The notes beneath the pieces are model-generated. The model saw nothing but the letters and a program-made list of their open reading frames with translations, had not been told where the DNA came from and ran no database searches. From NCBI RefSeq assembly GCF_028285745.1, contig NZ_JANQOP010000145.1, positions 1 through 36,790 of the forward strand: DNA of 36,790 nt. The letters run 5' to 3'. Source of the stretch: Acaryochloris sp. IP29b_bin.137. Lineage in GTDB: Bacteria; Cyanobacteriota; Cyanobacteriia; Thermosynechococcales; Thermosynechococcaceae. Position numbers and translations under genes: made by a program. The first letter of the stretch is position 1, and each line of letters opens with the position of its first letter. This document shows, in pieces, positions 23,620 to 32,313 of the stretch.

Positions 23620-24942
23620 TTGAAACGCAAGGTGAATAGGCAGACCTCACAAGATCGTTATCTGACCCAGAGGCTGATTCTATTTTTGGCTTCAGCAGGA
23701 CTTAGCTTGCTGCTTATCCTGTGGCTAGTTCCCCAATGGCAGGTGGACCAGCTCACTCCCTTAGATCGCAATCGGTTGCAGCAATTACCGATTACGGAAC
23801 AGCTTAAACTTGAGCTTGAAGAAACCTATCTGCGCGCACAACTAGAAGGCGAGCAGCGCAATACCCTACTTCTAACTATTTTAGGGGGATTGGGAGGAGG
23901 GAGTGTTGCCTATTTTTCTTGGAAAAATCGTCTTAGACGGTTTCTGCGGCATGATACCGATGATTTTCGGAAGGCGGTAGAACTGTTAGCTGAGAAGGGA
24001 AAGATCGAGGTGCGTCTGGGAGGAATCTACTTATTGGAACATATTGCCACTGATTCCCCCTCCCAACAGGCGATTGTGCTGGAAGTTCTCACAGCATATA
24101 TTCGAGAAAATAGTCCTAAGGCAGGAGATACTCGGCAGTTGGGGTCTAATGAAGTCAATACTTTGCGGGTGCCAACCGATATTCAAGCAGCTTTAACGGT
24201 GATCTCCCGATGTCACCCTCAATCGGGCACAAACCACTTAGATTTCCAAGATGCCTACCTGATTCAAGCCAATTTGATTAATGCAAATTTGAGTGGGGCC
24301 AATTTTCAGCGCACCTATTTGATTGGAACCAATCTCCGAGATGCCGATCTACAGGCAGCCAATCTTCGCAGTGCCGATTTATTAAGTGCAAATTTGAGTG
24401 GGGCCAATCTGACCCAAGCCAATCTGAGCAGTGCCAACCTCTTGGGGGCGAATCTAAATAGCGCTAATTTTCAGGCGGCCGACTTGACGGGGGCTAATTT
24501 GCGAGGCGCCTATCTCGGAAGCGCCAACCTGTTGGAAACCAATCTGAATAGTGCAGACCTGATTGGTGTTTATCTCAGTGATGCCAATCTCAGTCAAGCC
24601 AAATTGATTGGGGCTAATTTAAGGAGTGCAAAGCTTATCGGTGCTCAACTCACGGATACAGACCTAGGCGAAGCCAACCTGACGGGGGCTGATCTGAGTG
24701 ATGCCAATCTGGTGGGGGCTGATTTTACAGATGCCAATCTCAGAGATGTCTCTTTCCAACGAACTCAATTTCAAGAGACTGATTTAAGTGGGGCCGATCT
24801 GCGAGGCGCCATTTTCTTAGAAGTGGATCAGTTAGCAGAATGTAAACTGTGTCGGACTAAGTTACCCGATCATCTCGACTTGGATGCAAATCGAGATTGT
24901 GCCACACTCAGCATTGTCGATCAATCCGTTGCGTCACCATAG
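23620..24942 (+). CDS. Membrane-anchored pentapeptide repeat protein
   Basis: 440 residues. Two membrane helices lie near the N-terminus (about 18-37 and 83-98). A domain of about 100 residues comes next (LRRFLRHDTDDFRKAVELLA; GGIYLLEHIA), typical of this class. Then come some thirty A(N/D)LXX repeats (about 212-405), forming a right-handed square beta-helix. The tail has a CKLC pair. The role of these proteins in cyanobacteria is mostly unknown. The start is TTG at 23620; an in-frame stop lies about 50 bases upstream and GTG 23632 is an alternative. A short tandem duplication spans the stop codon. Confidence 0.85.
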   Translation: MKRKVNRQTSQDRYLTQRLILFLASAGLSLLLILWLVPQWQVDQLTPLDRNRLQQLPITEQLKLELEETYLRAQLEGEQRNTLLLTILGGLGGGSVAYFSWKNRLRRFLRHDTDDFRKAVELLAEKGKIEVRLGGIYLLEHIATDSPSQQAIVLEVLTAYIRENSPKAGDTRQLGSNEVNTLRVPTDIQAALTVISRCHPQSGTNHLDFQDAYLIQANLINANLSGANFQRTYLIGTNLRDADLQAANLRSADLLSANLSGANLTQANLSSANLLGANLNSANFQAADLTGANLRGAYLGSANLLETNLNSADLIGVYLSDANLSQAKLIGANLRSAKLIGAQLTDTDLGEANLTGADLSDANLVGADFTDANLRDVSFQRTQFQETDLSGADLRGAIFLEVDQLAECKLCRTKLPDHLDLDANRDCATLSIVDQSVASP

Positions 24943-24959
24943 TGTTGCGTCACAATAAT
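24928..24959 (+). repeat. Imperfect 16-base tandem duplication across a stop codon
   Basis: GTTGCGTCACCATAGT is followed directly by GTTGCGTCACAATAAT. The stop codon of the pentapeptide gene falls in the first copy. Confidence 0.5.
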
Positions 24960-24997
24960 AGGGTGAGTTCATATCTGCTGTTGAATAGGACTTTCCC

Positions 24998-25315
24998 ATG
25001 CCAAATTTCTTAAACTCCCTTTTGGGACGCCATCCTGAACAGATTAAAGCCAACACAGAAATCTATACTTGGCAGACCTGCCCGTTTTGTATTCGAGCGA
25101 AGCTCTTGCTGTTTTGGAAAGGGGTGAAATACACCGAATACAAGATTGATGGGAATGAGACTGCCCGAGCAAAAATGGCTGAGCGCGCCAATAATCGCAG
25201 ATCGGTTCCCCAAATTTTTATTAACGATCAGCATATTGGCGGCTGTGATGACCTTTATCAACTGGATACAACGGGCCAGTTGGACGATTTATTATCTCAA
25301 CCGGCTACCAGTTAG
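24998..25315 (+). CDS. grxC: Glutaredoxin 3
   Basis: 105 residues with the dithiol active site CPFC (28-31) in TWQTCPFCIRAK. The glutathione-binding cis-Pro segment SVPQIFIND and the GGCDDL motif are also present. It reduces disulfides and mixed glutathione disulfides using glutathione. Length and motifs are normal, with a short N-terminal extension (about 20 residues) common in cyanobacteria. It lies 55 bases after the pentapeptide gene on the same strand. It converges on the desaturase gene. Confidence 0.92.
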   Translation: MPNFLNSLLGRHPEQIKANTEIYTWQTCPFCIRAKLLLFWKGVKYTEYKIDGNETARAKMAERANNRRSVPQIFINDQHIGGCDDLYQLDTTGQLDDLLSQPATS

Positions 25316-25382
25316 AAGAACCACCTCTATGATCAACTACCAGGACATTTTCTGGGAGTTTAAGATGCTTATTCTTAAGCCA

Positions 25383-26246
25383 TTACTTCCTCACATATTG
25401 CAGGGATTTAGGGTAGGTGACGATTTTCTTGGCCAGTCCCATGTGCTTTAAGGTGCAAATGGCCCACCAGGTGACATCGATTTCCCACCAACGGTAGCCA
25501 GATTTGGCCACGTGGGGATAGGAGTGATGGTTGTTATGCCAACCTTCGCCATAGGTTAATAGAGAAACCCACCAAAGGTTTTGAGCACCATCATCGGATT
25601 CGAAGGTGCGATAGCCCCACAGATGAGAGGCAGAATTCACCAGCCAAGTGGAATGCCACAGGATAACGGCCCGGACAAAGATACCGTAGACGACAAAGGA
25701 CCATCCCCCAAGCGCATATAACACAACAGCCAAAGGGATTTGGAGCATCAAAAAGTACCGATCGAGCCACCGATAAAAGGGTTGACGGGCTAAGTCAGGG
25801 GCATTTTTTCGGTAGTGTTTCGCGTCAAAATATTCGGGGCGTGGGTAGAAAATCCAGAGAATATGGCTCCACCAGAATCCCCGCTGGGCAGAGTAAGGAT
25901 CATCATTGATGTGCTCGGTATGGGCATGGTGTTGACGATGACCACTGACCCAAAAGATCGGCCCGCCCTGAATCGCCAGAGACCCGAGGGTTGCGATCGC
26001 ATATTCCAAAACCCTTGGCACTCGGAAACTCCGATGACTCAGGAGACGGTGATACCCCAAACAAATTCCGATCCCGCCGAGCAGCCAATGTAGAAACAGG
26101 GCGGCCCCGAGCGCTGACCATGAGAAGTAGTGGGGGGCTAAGCCAAGGGCTAACAGGTGAAACGCGCTAAAGAAGCCAACATTAATCCAGCTCAGCGCAG
26201 GCGTTTTTCTGCCCATGGGGGCAGTGACAACAGAATTCGTAGTCAT
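25383..26246 (-). CDS. desC: Acyl-lipid/acyl-CoA desaturase (delta-9 type, DesC-like)
   Basis: 287 residues, four membrane-spanning helices, and the three His boxes that bind the di-iron centre: HRLLSH (66-71), HRQHH (103-107) and HNNHH (237-241). It introduces the first double bond at delta-9 in membrane fatty acids, which keeps membranes fluid in the cold. It reads away from a TetR-type gene, with two operator copies between them, so it is very likely the regulated target. A more specialised substrate is possible, but the sequence pattern is that of DesC. Confidence 0.88.
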   Translation of the reverse strand: MTTNSVVTAPMGRKTPALSWINVGFFSAFHLLALGLAPHYFSWSALGAALFLHWLLGGIGICLGYHRLLSHRSFRVPRVLEYAIATLGSLAIQGGPIFWVSGHRQHHAHTEHINDDPYSAQRGFWWSHILWIFYPRPEYFDAKHYRKNAPDLARQPFYRWLDRYFLMLQIPLAVVLYALGGWSFVVYGIFVRAVILWHSTWLVNSASHLWGYRTFESDDGAQNLWWVSLLTYGEGWHNNHHSYPHVAKSGYRWWEIDVTWWAICTLKHMGLAKKIVTYPKSLQYVRK

Positions 26247-26335
26247 AACCGTCCTATTGAAAAAGAATGAACAGCACTAGCCCATATCTGCAGAGGTGGG
26301 CCTCGCTTTTTACGGAAATACTGGTTAAAGTAATA

Positions 26336-26354
26336 ATGCAAGTTTTACTTGCAT
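26336..26354. promoter_or_regulatory. TetR-type operator, copy 1
   Basis: ATGCAAGT-TTT-ACTTGCAT is a perfect inverted repeat with 8-base arms in the desC-tetR divergent gap. It is the likely binding site of the neighbouring regulator. Confidence 0.6.
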
Positions 26355-26384
26355 GCTGTTATGCTAGCACCCCTTCTCAAGTCT

Positions 26385-26401
26385 TGCAAGTGATACTTAC
26401 A
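26385..26401. promoter_or_regulatory. TetR-type operator, copy 2
   Basis: TGCAAGT-GAT-ACTTACA repeats the same pattern with one mismatch and the same 3-base spacer. It ends eight bases before the regulator's ATG, so it suits autoregulation. Confidence 0.55.
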
Positions 26402-26409
26402 TTTTGCCT

Positions 26410-27639
26410 ATGTCTTCCCAGCCTTCAACTCGTCAACGCTTGATTCGGTCAGCGCTTCAGCTCTTTATTACTCAAGGAATTAGTGGGACGACCACCCGCC
26501 AAATTGCCGAAGCCGCAGAAGTGAATGAAGTGACGCTGTTTCGGCATTTCGGTAGTAAACATGGCCTTTTATTAGGCGTCTTAGAAGAGTCAACGGCTTT
26601 TCAGAGTCTGGGCCAGGCTCTGATCCGTCAACCCCCCTCTTCTGCATCCACAGAACAAGCCTTTCAGGAATATGCAAGTTACTGCTTGCATGCATTAGAG
26701 CAAGTTCCCGATCTCATTCGATCTTTAGTGGGAGAAGCCAACCAATATCCTGCGGACAATCGCCTGGCTATCGGGAAACGAATGACGGAAGTCACCCAGT
26801 ATATGGCCCAGTATCTTGAGTCTTTTATGGCCCAGCGACAACTCACCCCTCAATTTCCGCTGGAGAAACTTGCCAGCTTATTTGAATGCGTGCTACTTGG
26901 GTATGCCGTTATTGAGTTCACCAGTGAGTACCATCAACTGTGGCATCACCAAGATGACTTTTTGGAGCATGCGGTGCAAATGATCTTGTTCGGCAGCATT
27001 GCAAGTGACACTGGCGTTAGCTTTGCGCCCCCAACGACTGCGGTCGTAGCCGATTTACCTGCTGAAACCGTTCATCTGATTCTCCGTCAAGCAAAGAAGC
27101 TGAGTACCCAGGATTATGCCCTGGCCTATGTTTTATTCGGGGCTGGTTTATCATCGTCAGAAGTGATCGGGCTATTGCGATCGCAACAGATCAGCAATAA
27201 CCAACAGCATTTACTTCAAATCCAAACTCCAGCGGGCAGCCGCCAGGTGGCCGTCAATCAGTGGGTGATGGGGAAACGTCTGGGGTCTTATACCGCCAAT
27301 CCCCTGACCAAATGGCTAAAATCTCGCAAAGATGATGAACCGACAATGTTTATGGACGATCAGCAACAGCCCCTAACCTCAACAGCGCTTGCCCATCGAT
27401 GGAAGAACTGGACGGCAGGGATGACCACTTTAGCAGGAGATCCTCCGCAGTTGGAACAGGCCCAGCAAACTTGGTGTATCGATATGCTGATGCGCGGGGT
27501 AACCCTCAAGAATTTGAGCTTGTTAACGGGTTGGACGTTAGAACAGCTCGAGCCCTATGATCAACGGGCAAAAGAAAAGGCAGCTCTAGAACAAGCTACT
27601 CGGCTTGATCAGAAACCAGGAACCTCAAGTAAAGATTGA
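26410..27639 (+). CDS. TetR/AcrR-type regulator with a tyrosine-recombinase-like C-terminal domain
   Basis: 409 residues from ATG 26410 (a TTG lies two codons earlier). Residues about 8-53 form the TetR helix-turn-helix (ALQLFITQGISGTTTRQIAEA, NEVTLFRHFGSK), followed by a normal TetR ligand domain to about 200. The remaining ~200 residues resemble the catalytic half of tyrosine recombinases: LFGAGLSSSEVIGL where GLR-x-SE is usual, and MLMRGVTLKNLSLLTGWTLEQLEPYD like the region with His/Trp-III and Tyr. The Arg-I site is Ser and the HxxR box is absent, so catalysis is unlikely. It probably binds the GCAAGT-N3-ACTTGC repeats beside it and controls desC and itself. Confidence 0.8.
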   Translation: MSSQPSTRQRLIRSALQLFITQGISGTTTRQIAEAAEVNEVTLFRHFGSKHGLLLGVLEESTAFQSLGQALIRQPPSSASTEQAFQEYASYCLHALEQVPDLIRSLVGEANQYPADNRLAIGKRMTEVTQYMAQYLESFMAQRQLTPQFPLEKLASLFECVLLGYAVIEFTSEYHQLWHHQDDFLEHAVQMILFGSIASDTGVSFAPPTTAVVADLPAETVHLILRQAKKLSTQDYALAYVLFGAGLSSSEVIGLLRSQQISNNQQHLLQIQTPAGSRQVAVNQWVMGKRLGSYTANPLTKWLKSRKDDEPTMFMDDQQQPLTSTALAHRWKNWTAGMTTLAGDPPQLEQAQQTWCIDMLMRGVTLKNLSLLTGWTLEQLEPYDQRAKEKAALEQATRLDQKPGTSSKD

Positions 27640-27669
27640 GTCAAACTACCTGGCAGGGAATGTAGCGAT

Positions 27670-28304
27670 TTATAGACATCCCGAGGGAGCCTCCGCGATC
27701 ACAAAATGCCGGGTTCGGTCGATAGATAACCATCCTTCTTGACGCAGATCCCCTAAAAGGCGAGTAATTGTCACGCGTGTGGTGCCCAGTAAGTTGGCGA
27801 GCTGTTGATGGGTCAAACGAACCTCTAGGCGCACCCCATCAGGCGTGACCTGCCCCACTTCCTGCTTAAGCATAAGCAGCAGCTGCAGCAAGCGGTCGTA
27901 GACTCGGCGTTGGCTAATCATGGATAGGATGGCTTCCGTTTGTTGCAAGCGCCGAATCAACTCTGTTGTAATACCCCTTGAGCCAACAGGGGCGAACTTT
28001 CTAACTCAACCTGATTTAACCGCATCAACACCACATCGGAGAGGGCAACGGCTTCGTAAGGTTCGAGCTGAGTGAGAGGTAACCCGAAGGGCATCGCGGG
28101 GTAAACAAAGCCCAAAACAGCTTCATCGCCCGACGGGAACAACGTCCCAAGCTGGACAATCCCCCGACAGACAATCCACAGATCCTGAGAACCCATGGGA
28201 ATAGAACGACCGCTTTTAAAGGCATGGGTATGACGGCCCTGATACGCTTCTTCGAAAACTCGACGCCAATCGGTAGGGACTGGCGCAACAGATGATTGCA
28301 GCAT
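27670..28304 (-). pseudogene. Crp/Fnr-family regulator split by a one-base frameshift
   Basis: Two frames together make one normal Crp-type protein of about 211 residues. The first (28304 to 27957, 115 residues) is the cyclic-nucleotide-binding-like fold (LWIVCRGIVQLG; LFPSGDEAVLGFVYP). The second (27960 to 27670, 96 residues) is the dimer helix and winged helix-turn-helix (RRVYDRLLQLLLML; LTHQQLANLLGTTRVTITRL). Inserting one base at the run GGGG (27974-27977 on the plus strand is CCCC) restores AQGG-ITTELIRRLQQ. Explanations are a recent null mutation, a sequencing error, or coupled translation of two parts through the 4-base TTGA overlap. The upstream palindrome argues the gene was or is autoregulated. 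Confidence 0.75.
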
Positions 28305-28322
28305 CAGATGGAAGGAATGAGG

Positions 28323-28340
28323 TGTAGTGATCTGACTACA
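28323..28340. promoter_or_regulatory. Perfect palindrome TGTAGT-N6-ACTACA before the Crp-like gene
   Basis: The 6-6-6 layout is that of Crp-family operators (compare TGTGA-N6-TCACA). It lies 18 bases before the ATG of the split Crp-like gene, an ideal place for autorepression. Confidence 0.55.
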
Positions 28341-28411
28341 GCCTAAAAGGTGCGGCTAAAGCAAAGGTAAATTTAGGGTTGTGAACAGATTAAGCTCTAA
28401 GAGCAGAAAAA

Positions 28412-29080
28412 CTATAGAGAAATGACAGATGCCTGCTTTTGTAATAAAGCTGGATCAACGGTAGCCAATTGTCCATGATTTAAAGTCCAGCATCGATCCG
28501 CGATACTCACCAGCTCCGCAGGGTCATGGGTGACAATCAACAAACTCCAATGCTGTTTGAGTTTCTCTAACAGCGTTACCAATTGTTGGCGCATAGACCA
28601 ATCTAGCCCAGCTGTGGGCTCGTCCAAGAGTAGAAGATGAGGCTGGCGAATTAACTGCACAGCCAGGGCCAAACGTCGTTGTTGTCCTCCACTCAAGGAT
28701 TGGGGAGACGTAAACAGGGATAAATCTCCCAACCCTACTTCTGATAACGCTTGATAAACCTGTTCCGACCCCAGTTCTGGATGACCAATGCGCAATTCTT
28801 CCAGAATGGTGCCGCCACAGAAATGCCGTTCGGGGAATTGAAAGACTAAACCGGCCAGTTGCTGTAAATTATTGGGTTTGAGTTCTTGTTGACGCCAATA
28901 GAGTGCTCCAGAAGTCGGTGCTGCCAAGCCAGCCACAATTTCCAGCAGAGTGCTTTTCCCGGATCCACTGGGGCCAATCACAAGCCCGAGCTGTTGAGGC
29001 GGCAGTTCCAGATTAACTTGCTTGAGAATGGCAGTTGAAGTTGCGGCTGGATGATAGAGGAGTTGTTTTAATCGAAGCAT
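28412..29080 (-). CDS. ABC transporter ATP-binding protein, ECF/CbiO-like
   Basis: 222 residues, one complete nucleotide-binding domain. It has Walker A GPSGSGKST, the Q-loop FQFPERHF typical of energy-coupling-factor ATPases, the signature SLSGGQQRRLALA, Walker B LLLLDEPTAGLD and a His switch VTHDP. No membrane partner is encoded beside it. The pattern GLVFQFPERHFCGGTILEEL looks like the cyanobacterial/chloroplast ABC ATPases related to ABCI11. It probably powers uptake or lipid/cofactor transport with proteins encoded elsewhere. Confidence 0.85.
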   Translation of the reverse strand: MLRLKQLLYHPAATSTAILKQVNLELPPQQLGLVIGPSGSGKSTLLEIVAGLAAPTSGALYWRQQELKPNNLQQLAGLVFQFPERHFCGGTILEELRIGHPELGSEQVYQALSEVGLGDLSLFTSPQSLSGGQQRRLALAVQLIRQPHLLLLDEPTAGLDWSMRQQLVTLLEKLKQHWSLLIVTHDPAELVSIADRCWTLNHGQLATVDPALLQKQASVISL

Positions 29081-29135
29081 TCTTTAAGCGTAATGCAATC
29101 CACTACAATCAGGAGCAGGTTTAAGGGTTGCATCC

Positions 29136-29183
29136 CCCTTCTCTCAGCATGCCCAACTGGGAAGCGCGCTGAGGCTTGAAGGG
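29136..29183. other. Imperfect inverted repeat upstream of the DUF3531 gene
   Basis: CCCTTC and CTCAGC pair with GCTGAG and GAAGGG further on, giving two 6-base stems with an internal loop. It may be a structured leader of the 29240 gene. No known RNA family was recognised. Confidence 0.3.
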
Positions 29184-29239
29184 AAAGCGGCAGCTCTCTT
29201 TAATCTTCTGACCTGGTCTTGTTGTGTCGTTGACTCTCT

Positions 29240-29686
29240 ATGAACATTCAGTTTCGTGAATTTAATTCTTTTGATTTATGGCTCTGGTTAGAATTTGAAA
29301 CCGTGCTGTCGGAACAAGAAAAGCAATACTTAGAAGAAGTCTTTGATTCCTGGTTTTTTCTGGGGAAATTAGGGGGATTTAATGCTGAGAATTTACAGGT
29401 GCAAGATGCGGGGTATGAGCTGAGCTATCTCCAATATGAGGTCGAGGCCAAAGCAGGCAATCTAATGGCGCTGATGCATAATATGGGGGACATTGAGTAT
29501 GAGGGGTGCTGGGCACGCTGCTGGTTTGATCTCGGGACCAGTGATGCGATCGCACTGGATGTCCTGCTCAATGCCCTGCAGCAATTCAACCAAGAATATA
29601 TCGAAATTCAGCAGCTTTTGATCGGGGGTGAAAATGAAGATTGGCCCCTGCCAGAACATCGAGATCGGTTCTACCCAAAGCCTTAA
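29240..29686 (+). CDS. DUF3531 family protein
   Basis: 148 residues, soluble, acidic, beginning MNIQFREFNSFDLWLWLEFE, followed by EVFDSWFFLGKLGGFNAENL. This is the signature of DUF3531, a conserved family of cyanobacteria and chloroplasts with no settled function. Length and start are as expected. The leader contains a possible hairpin. The gene converges on prs with 20 bases between stops. Confidence 0.85.
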   Translation: MNIQFREFNSFDLWLWLEFETVLSEQEKQYLEEVFDSWFFLGKLGGFNAENLQVQDAGYELSYLQYEVEAKAGNLMALMHNMGDIEYEGCWARCWFDLGTSDAIALDVLLNALQQFNQEYIEIQQLLIGGENEDWPLPEHRDRFYPKP

Positions 29687-29706
29687 GAAAATTCCAAGCA
29701 ATCTAG

Positions 29707-30702
29707 CTAGCGAAACATACTGCTCACTGAGCTATCTTCATGCACCCGCCAAATCGTCTCACCCAGCAAGCTCGCCACCGATAACACCCGCAATTGTGGG
29801 AAATGGCGTTCAGGCGGGATAGGAGTGGTATTGGTGACCAAAACCTCTTCGAACAACCCGGTTGCCGATAGACGTTCCACAGCGGGAGGCGAGAAAATGG
29901 CATGGGTTGCACAAGCATAAACCTGACGTGCGCCCTCTTCCCGGAGTAACCGAGCGGCAGCAGAGATGGTACCCGCCGTATCAATCATGTCATCCACTAA
30001 CACAGCCGTTTTCCCTTTGACATCACCGACAACATTCATGACTTCGGCAACATTATGGGCCTGACGGCGCTTATCAATAATGGCTAATGGCGCATCATCT
30101 AGCTTTTTGGCAAAGGCGCGGGCTCTGGCAACACCCCCCACATCAGGGGAAACCACAACTAGGTCCGGTAACTCTTTCCGGGCCAAGTAATCCAAGAGCA
30201 CCGGCGAACCATAAACATGGTCGACTGGAATGTCGAAGTAGCCTTGAATTTGAGCGGAATGTAAATCCATCGCCAGGATGCGACTGGCCCCGGCTTGGGT
30301 AATCAGGTTGGCGACTAATTTAGCGGTAATGGATTCTCGACCCGCCGTCTTGCGATCGGCCCTCGCATATCCGTAGTAAGGCAACACTGCCGTAATTTGG
30401 CGAGCTGAAGCCCGGCGACAGGCATCAATAATAATCAGCAACTCCATCAGATTATCGTTGACGGGGTGACAGGTGGGCTGAATCAGATAAACATCACAAC
30501 CCCGAATCGATTCTTGAATTTGAACGTAGAGTTCACCATCTGCAAAGCGCTTGCGAACCATGGGGCCTAAGTCAACACCCAGGTAGCGAGCAACTTCTTG
30601 GGCCAAAGCAACGTTGGCAGAACCAGAGAAAATTTTTAAGCGGTTATTCTCAGCAACCAAAGGCAAAGGAGGTTGCAGCGTTAGAGTTGCAGGACGGATC
30701 AC
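29707..30702 (-). CDS. prs: Ribose-phosphate pyrophosphokinase
   Basis: 331 residues from the GTG at 30702. It makes phosphoribosyl pyrophosphate from ribose 5-phosphate and ATP for nucleotide, His and Trp synthesis. Key parts are KIFSGSAN near the N-terminus, AVLPYYGYARADRK in the ATP site, DLHSAQIQGYF and the PRPP loop VLVDDMIDTAGTI. An upstream GTG at 30720 would add six residues. I prefer 30702 because the following IRPATLTLQPPLP matches the usual cyanobacterial start. It lies downstream of ftsZ on the same strand. Confidence 0.95.
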   Translation of the reverse strand: MIRPATLTLQPPLPLVAENNRLKIFSGSANVALAQEVARYLGVDLGPMVRKRFADGELYVQIQESIRGCDVYLIQPTCHPVNDNLMELLIIIDACRRASARQITAVLPYYGYARADRKTAGRESITAKLVANLITQAGASRILAMDLHSAQIQGYFDIPVDHVYGSPVLLDYLARKELPDLVVVSPDVGGVARARAFAKKLDDAPLAIIDKRRQAHNVAEVMNVVGDVKGKTAVLVDDMIDTAGTISAAARLLREEGARQVYACATHAIFSPPAVERLSATGLFEEVLVTNTTPIPPERHFPQLRVLSVASLLGETIWRVHEDSSVSSMFR

Positions 30703-30832
30703 TACGAGTCCCCAAAACACATTCTAGGCAATCTTAGCATTCATAATTGCCCTTAACGCGGCTGAAAATTGTGAGTTTTAATTAAATTCCTCTGAGGGAT
30801 CCTAATATACCTAAAATACTAGGTAAAAAAAC

Positions 30833-32146
30833 TTAAGAGCGGCCTGGACGACGCTTTTGCAGGAAGTCTGGAATATCCAAATTAGCCCCTCGGACAGGGG
30901 GGCGAGGCGTCACGGGCTTGGCTGCGGGCTTGGATTGAGGGGAAGCCGAGGAGGCTTTGGGTTTCGCCTCCGATTTTCGGGGGGGTGGCGAACCGCCATC
31001 AGACGTGAACCCTGTGGCAATAACCGTCATTTTGATTTCCCCCTGAAGGGATTCATCAATAACGGCCCCAAAGATAATATTGGCGCTTGCATCAACGACT
31101 TCATAGATCGTTTCTGCGGCAGTATTAACCTCATGAAGCGACAAATCATGGCCACCGGTGATGTTAAAGACAACCCCTTTGGCACCGCGAATAGAGGCGT
31201 CAAGCAGGGGGGAATCAATCGCTGCGATCGCAGCTTCTTTTGCTCTGGACTTGCCTGATCCCACGCCAATCCCCATCATGGCCGACCCCGCATCTGCCAT
31301 CACGGCTTTAACATCAGCAAAGTCGACATTGACTAACCCGGGCACATTGATAATATCTGAGATGCCCTGGACCCCTTGTCGCAACACATCATCTGCCGTC
31401 TGGAATGCTTCTTGAACAGGGGTTTGCTCGGCAATCACTGACAATATCTTGTCATTGGGAATCATAATCAGGGTATCCACCCGAGTTTGCAGCGCCGAAA
31501 TCCCTTCCTCGGCTTGATGACTCCGGCGACGACCCTCAAACGTAAATGGGCGGGTCACAACGCCCACGGTCAAAGCCCCCATTTCCTTGGCAATTTCGGC
31601 AATAATAGGCGCAGCACCTGTCCCCGTACCACCCCCCATGCCACAGGTGATAAAGACTAAATCAGACCCAGCCAAAGCAGCCGCAATATCATCCCGGGAT
31701 TCTTCCGCTGCCTTCTGGCCAATGGCAGGATTTCCTCCAGCCCCCAGACCTCGAGTTAGCTTTTGCCCGACTTGCAAACGCTTAGGAGCAGAGGATTGAG
31801 TTAAGGATTGCGCATCTGTATTGATAGACCAAAACTCAACCCCAGAAACGTTGCTGGCAATCATGCGATTGACAGCGTTACCGCCACCTCCACCCACACC
31901 AATCACTTTGATGGTGGCTGCACCATGGCGGACGATATTGTCATCTTCCATATTCACATCTTTATGGGGCACGGCTGCAGGCGTGCTGTCTGATTCAAAA
32001 TCGAAAATATTCTCAAAATTATCCTGTGAAACTGATTCAGAACCTTCTCCCGTCCCACCCAATTGATCGATAGGACTAGAATTCTGACTATCATTGCTCT
32101 CATCGATAAAAAAGGAATCAGTAAAGGTTTGATCTGCAGGCGGCAT
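30833..32146 (-). CDS. ftsZ: Cell division protein FtsZ
   Basis: 437 residues, the tubulin-like GTPase that forms the division ring. A variable acidic N-terminal extension of about 75 residues comes first. The GTP-binding core has [13 protein letters not shown] and the tubulin signature [13 protein letters not shown] Pro/Ser/Lys-rich linker follows (about 385-415), and the C-terminal peptide [11 protein letters not shown], which binds partner proteins, is present. It sits directly after ftsQ on the same strand with 167 bases between them, a typical cyanobacterial order. Confidence 0.97.
   Translation of the reverse strand: MPPADQTFTDSFFIDESNDSQNSSPIDQLGGTGEGSESVSQDNFENIFDFESDSTPAAVPHKDVNMEDDNIVRHGAATIKVIGVGGGGGNAVNRMIASNVSGVEFWSINTDAQSLTQSSAPKRLQVGQKLTRGLGAGGNPAIGQKAAEESRDDIAAALAGSDLVFITCGMGGGTGTGAAPIIAEIAKEMGALTVGVVTRPFTFEGRRRSHQAEEGISALQTRVDTLIMIPNDKILSVIAEQTPVQEAFQTADDVLRQGVQGISDIINVPGLVNVDFADVKAVMADAGSAMMGIGVGSGKSRAKEAAIAAIDSPLLDASIRGAKGVVFNITGGHDLSLHEVNTAAETIYEVVDASANIIFGAVIDESLQGEIKMTVIATGFTSDGGSPPPRKSEAKPKASSASPQSKPAAKPVTPRPPVRGANLDIPDFLQKRRPGRS
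31224..31231. repeat. HIP1 octamer (example of many)
   Basis: GCGATCGC is the highly iterated palindrome of many cyanobacterial genomes. Other copies in this window include 1196, 4091, 22721, 29546 and 34817, in genes and between them. Confidence 0.8.
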
Positions 32147-32313
32147 TTTGACAAATTATGAACAGCTAAAAATGGATTGGCGATCTTTGTTACTCAACTA
32201 TAGGACAAGTTCCCCCAAAAACCAATTGAGCGATATTAGCGACAAATCCCTTGATTCTGGCGAAGAAAAACCTATTTCTCAGCAAACTGGAAAAACAGAA
32301 TTTTTTCTTAAGG

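Noticed and set aside
24220-24840. Repetitive DNA in the pentapeptide gene
   Set aside because: The repetition comes from the A(N/D)LXX protein repeats and not from a CRISPR array or a separate DNA repeat.
26672-26691. ATGCAAG-N6-CTTGCAT inside the TetR gene
   Set aside because: It resembles the operators but the spacer is one base longer and it lies in coding sequence, so chance is likely.
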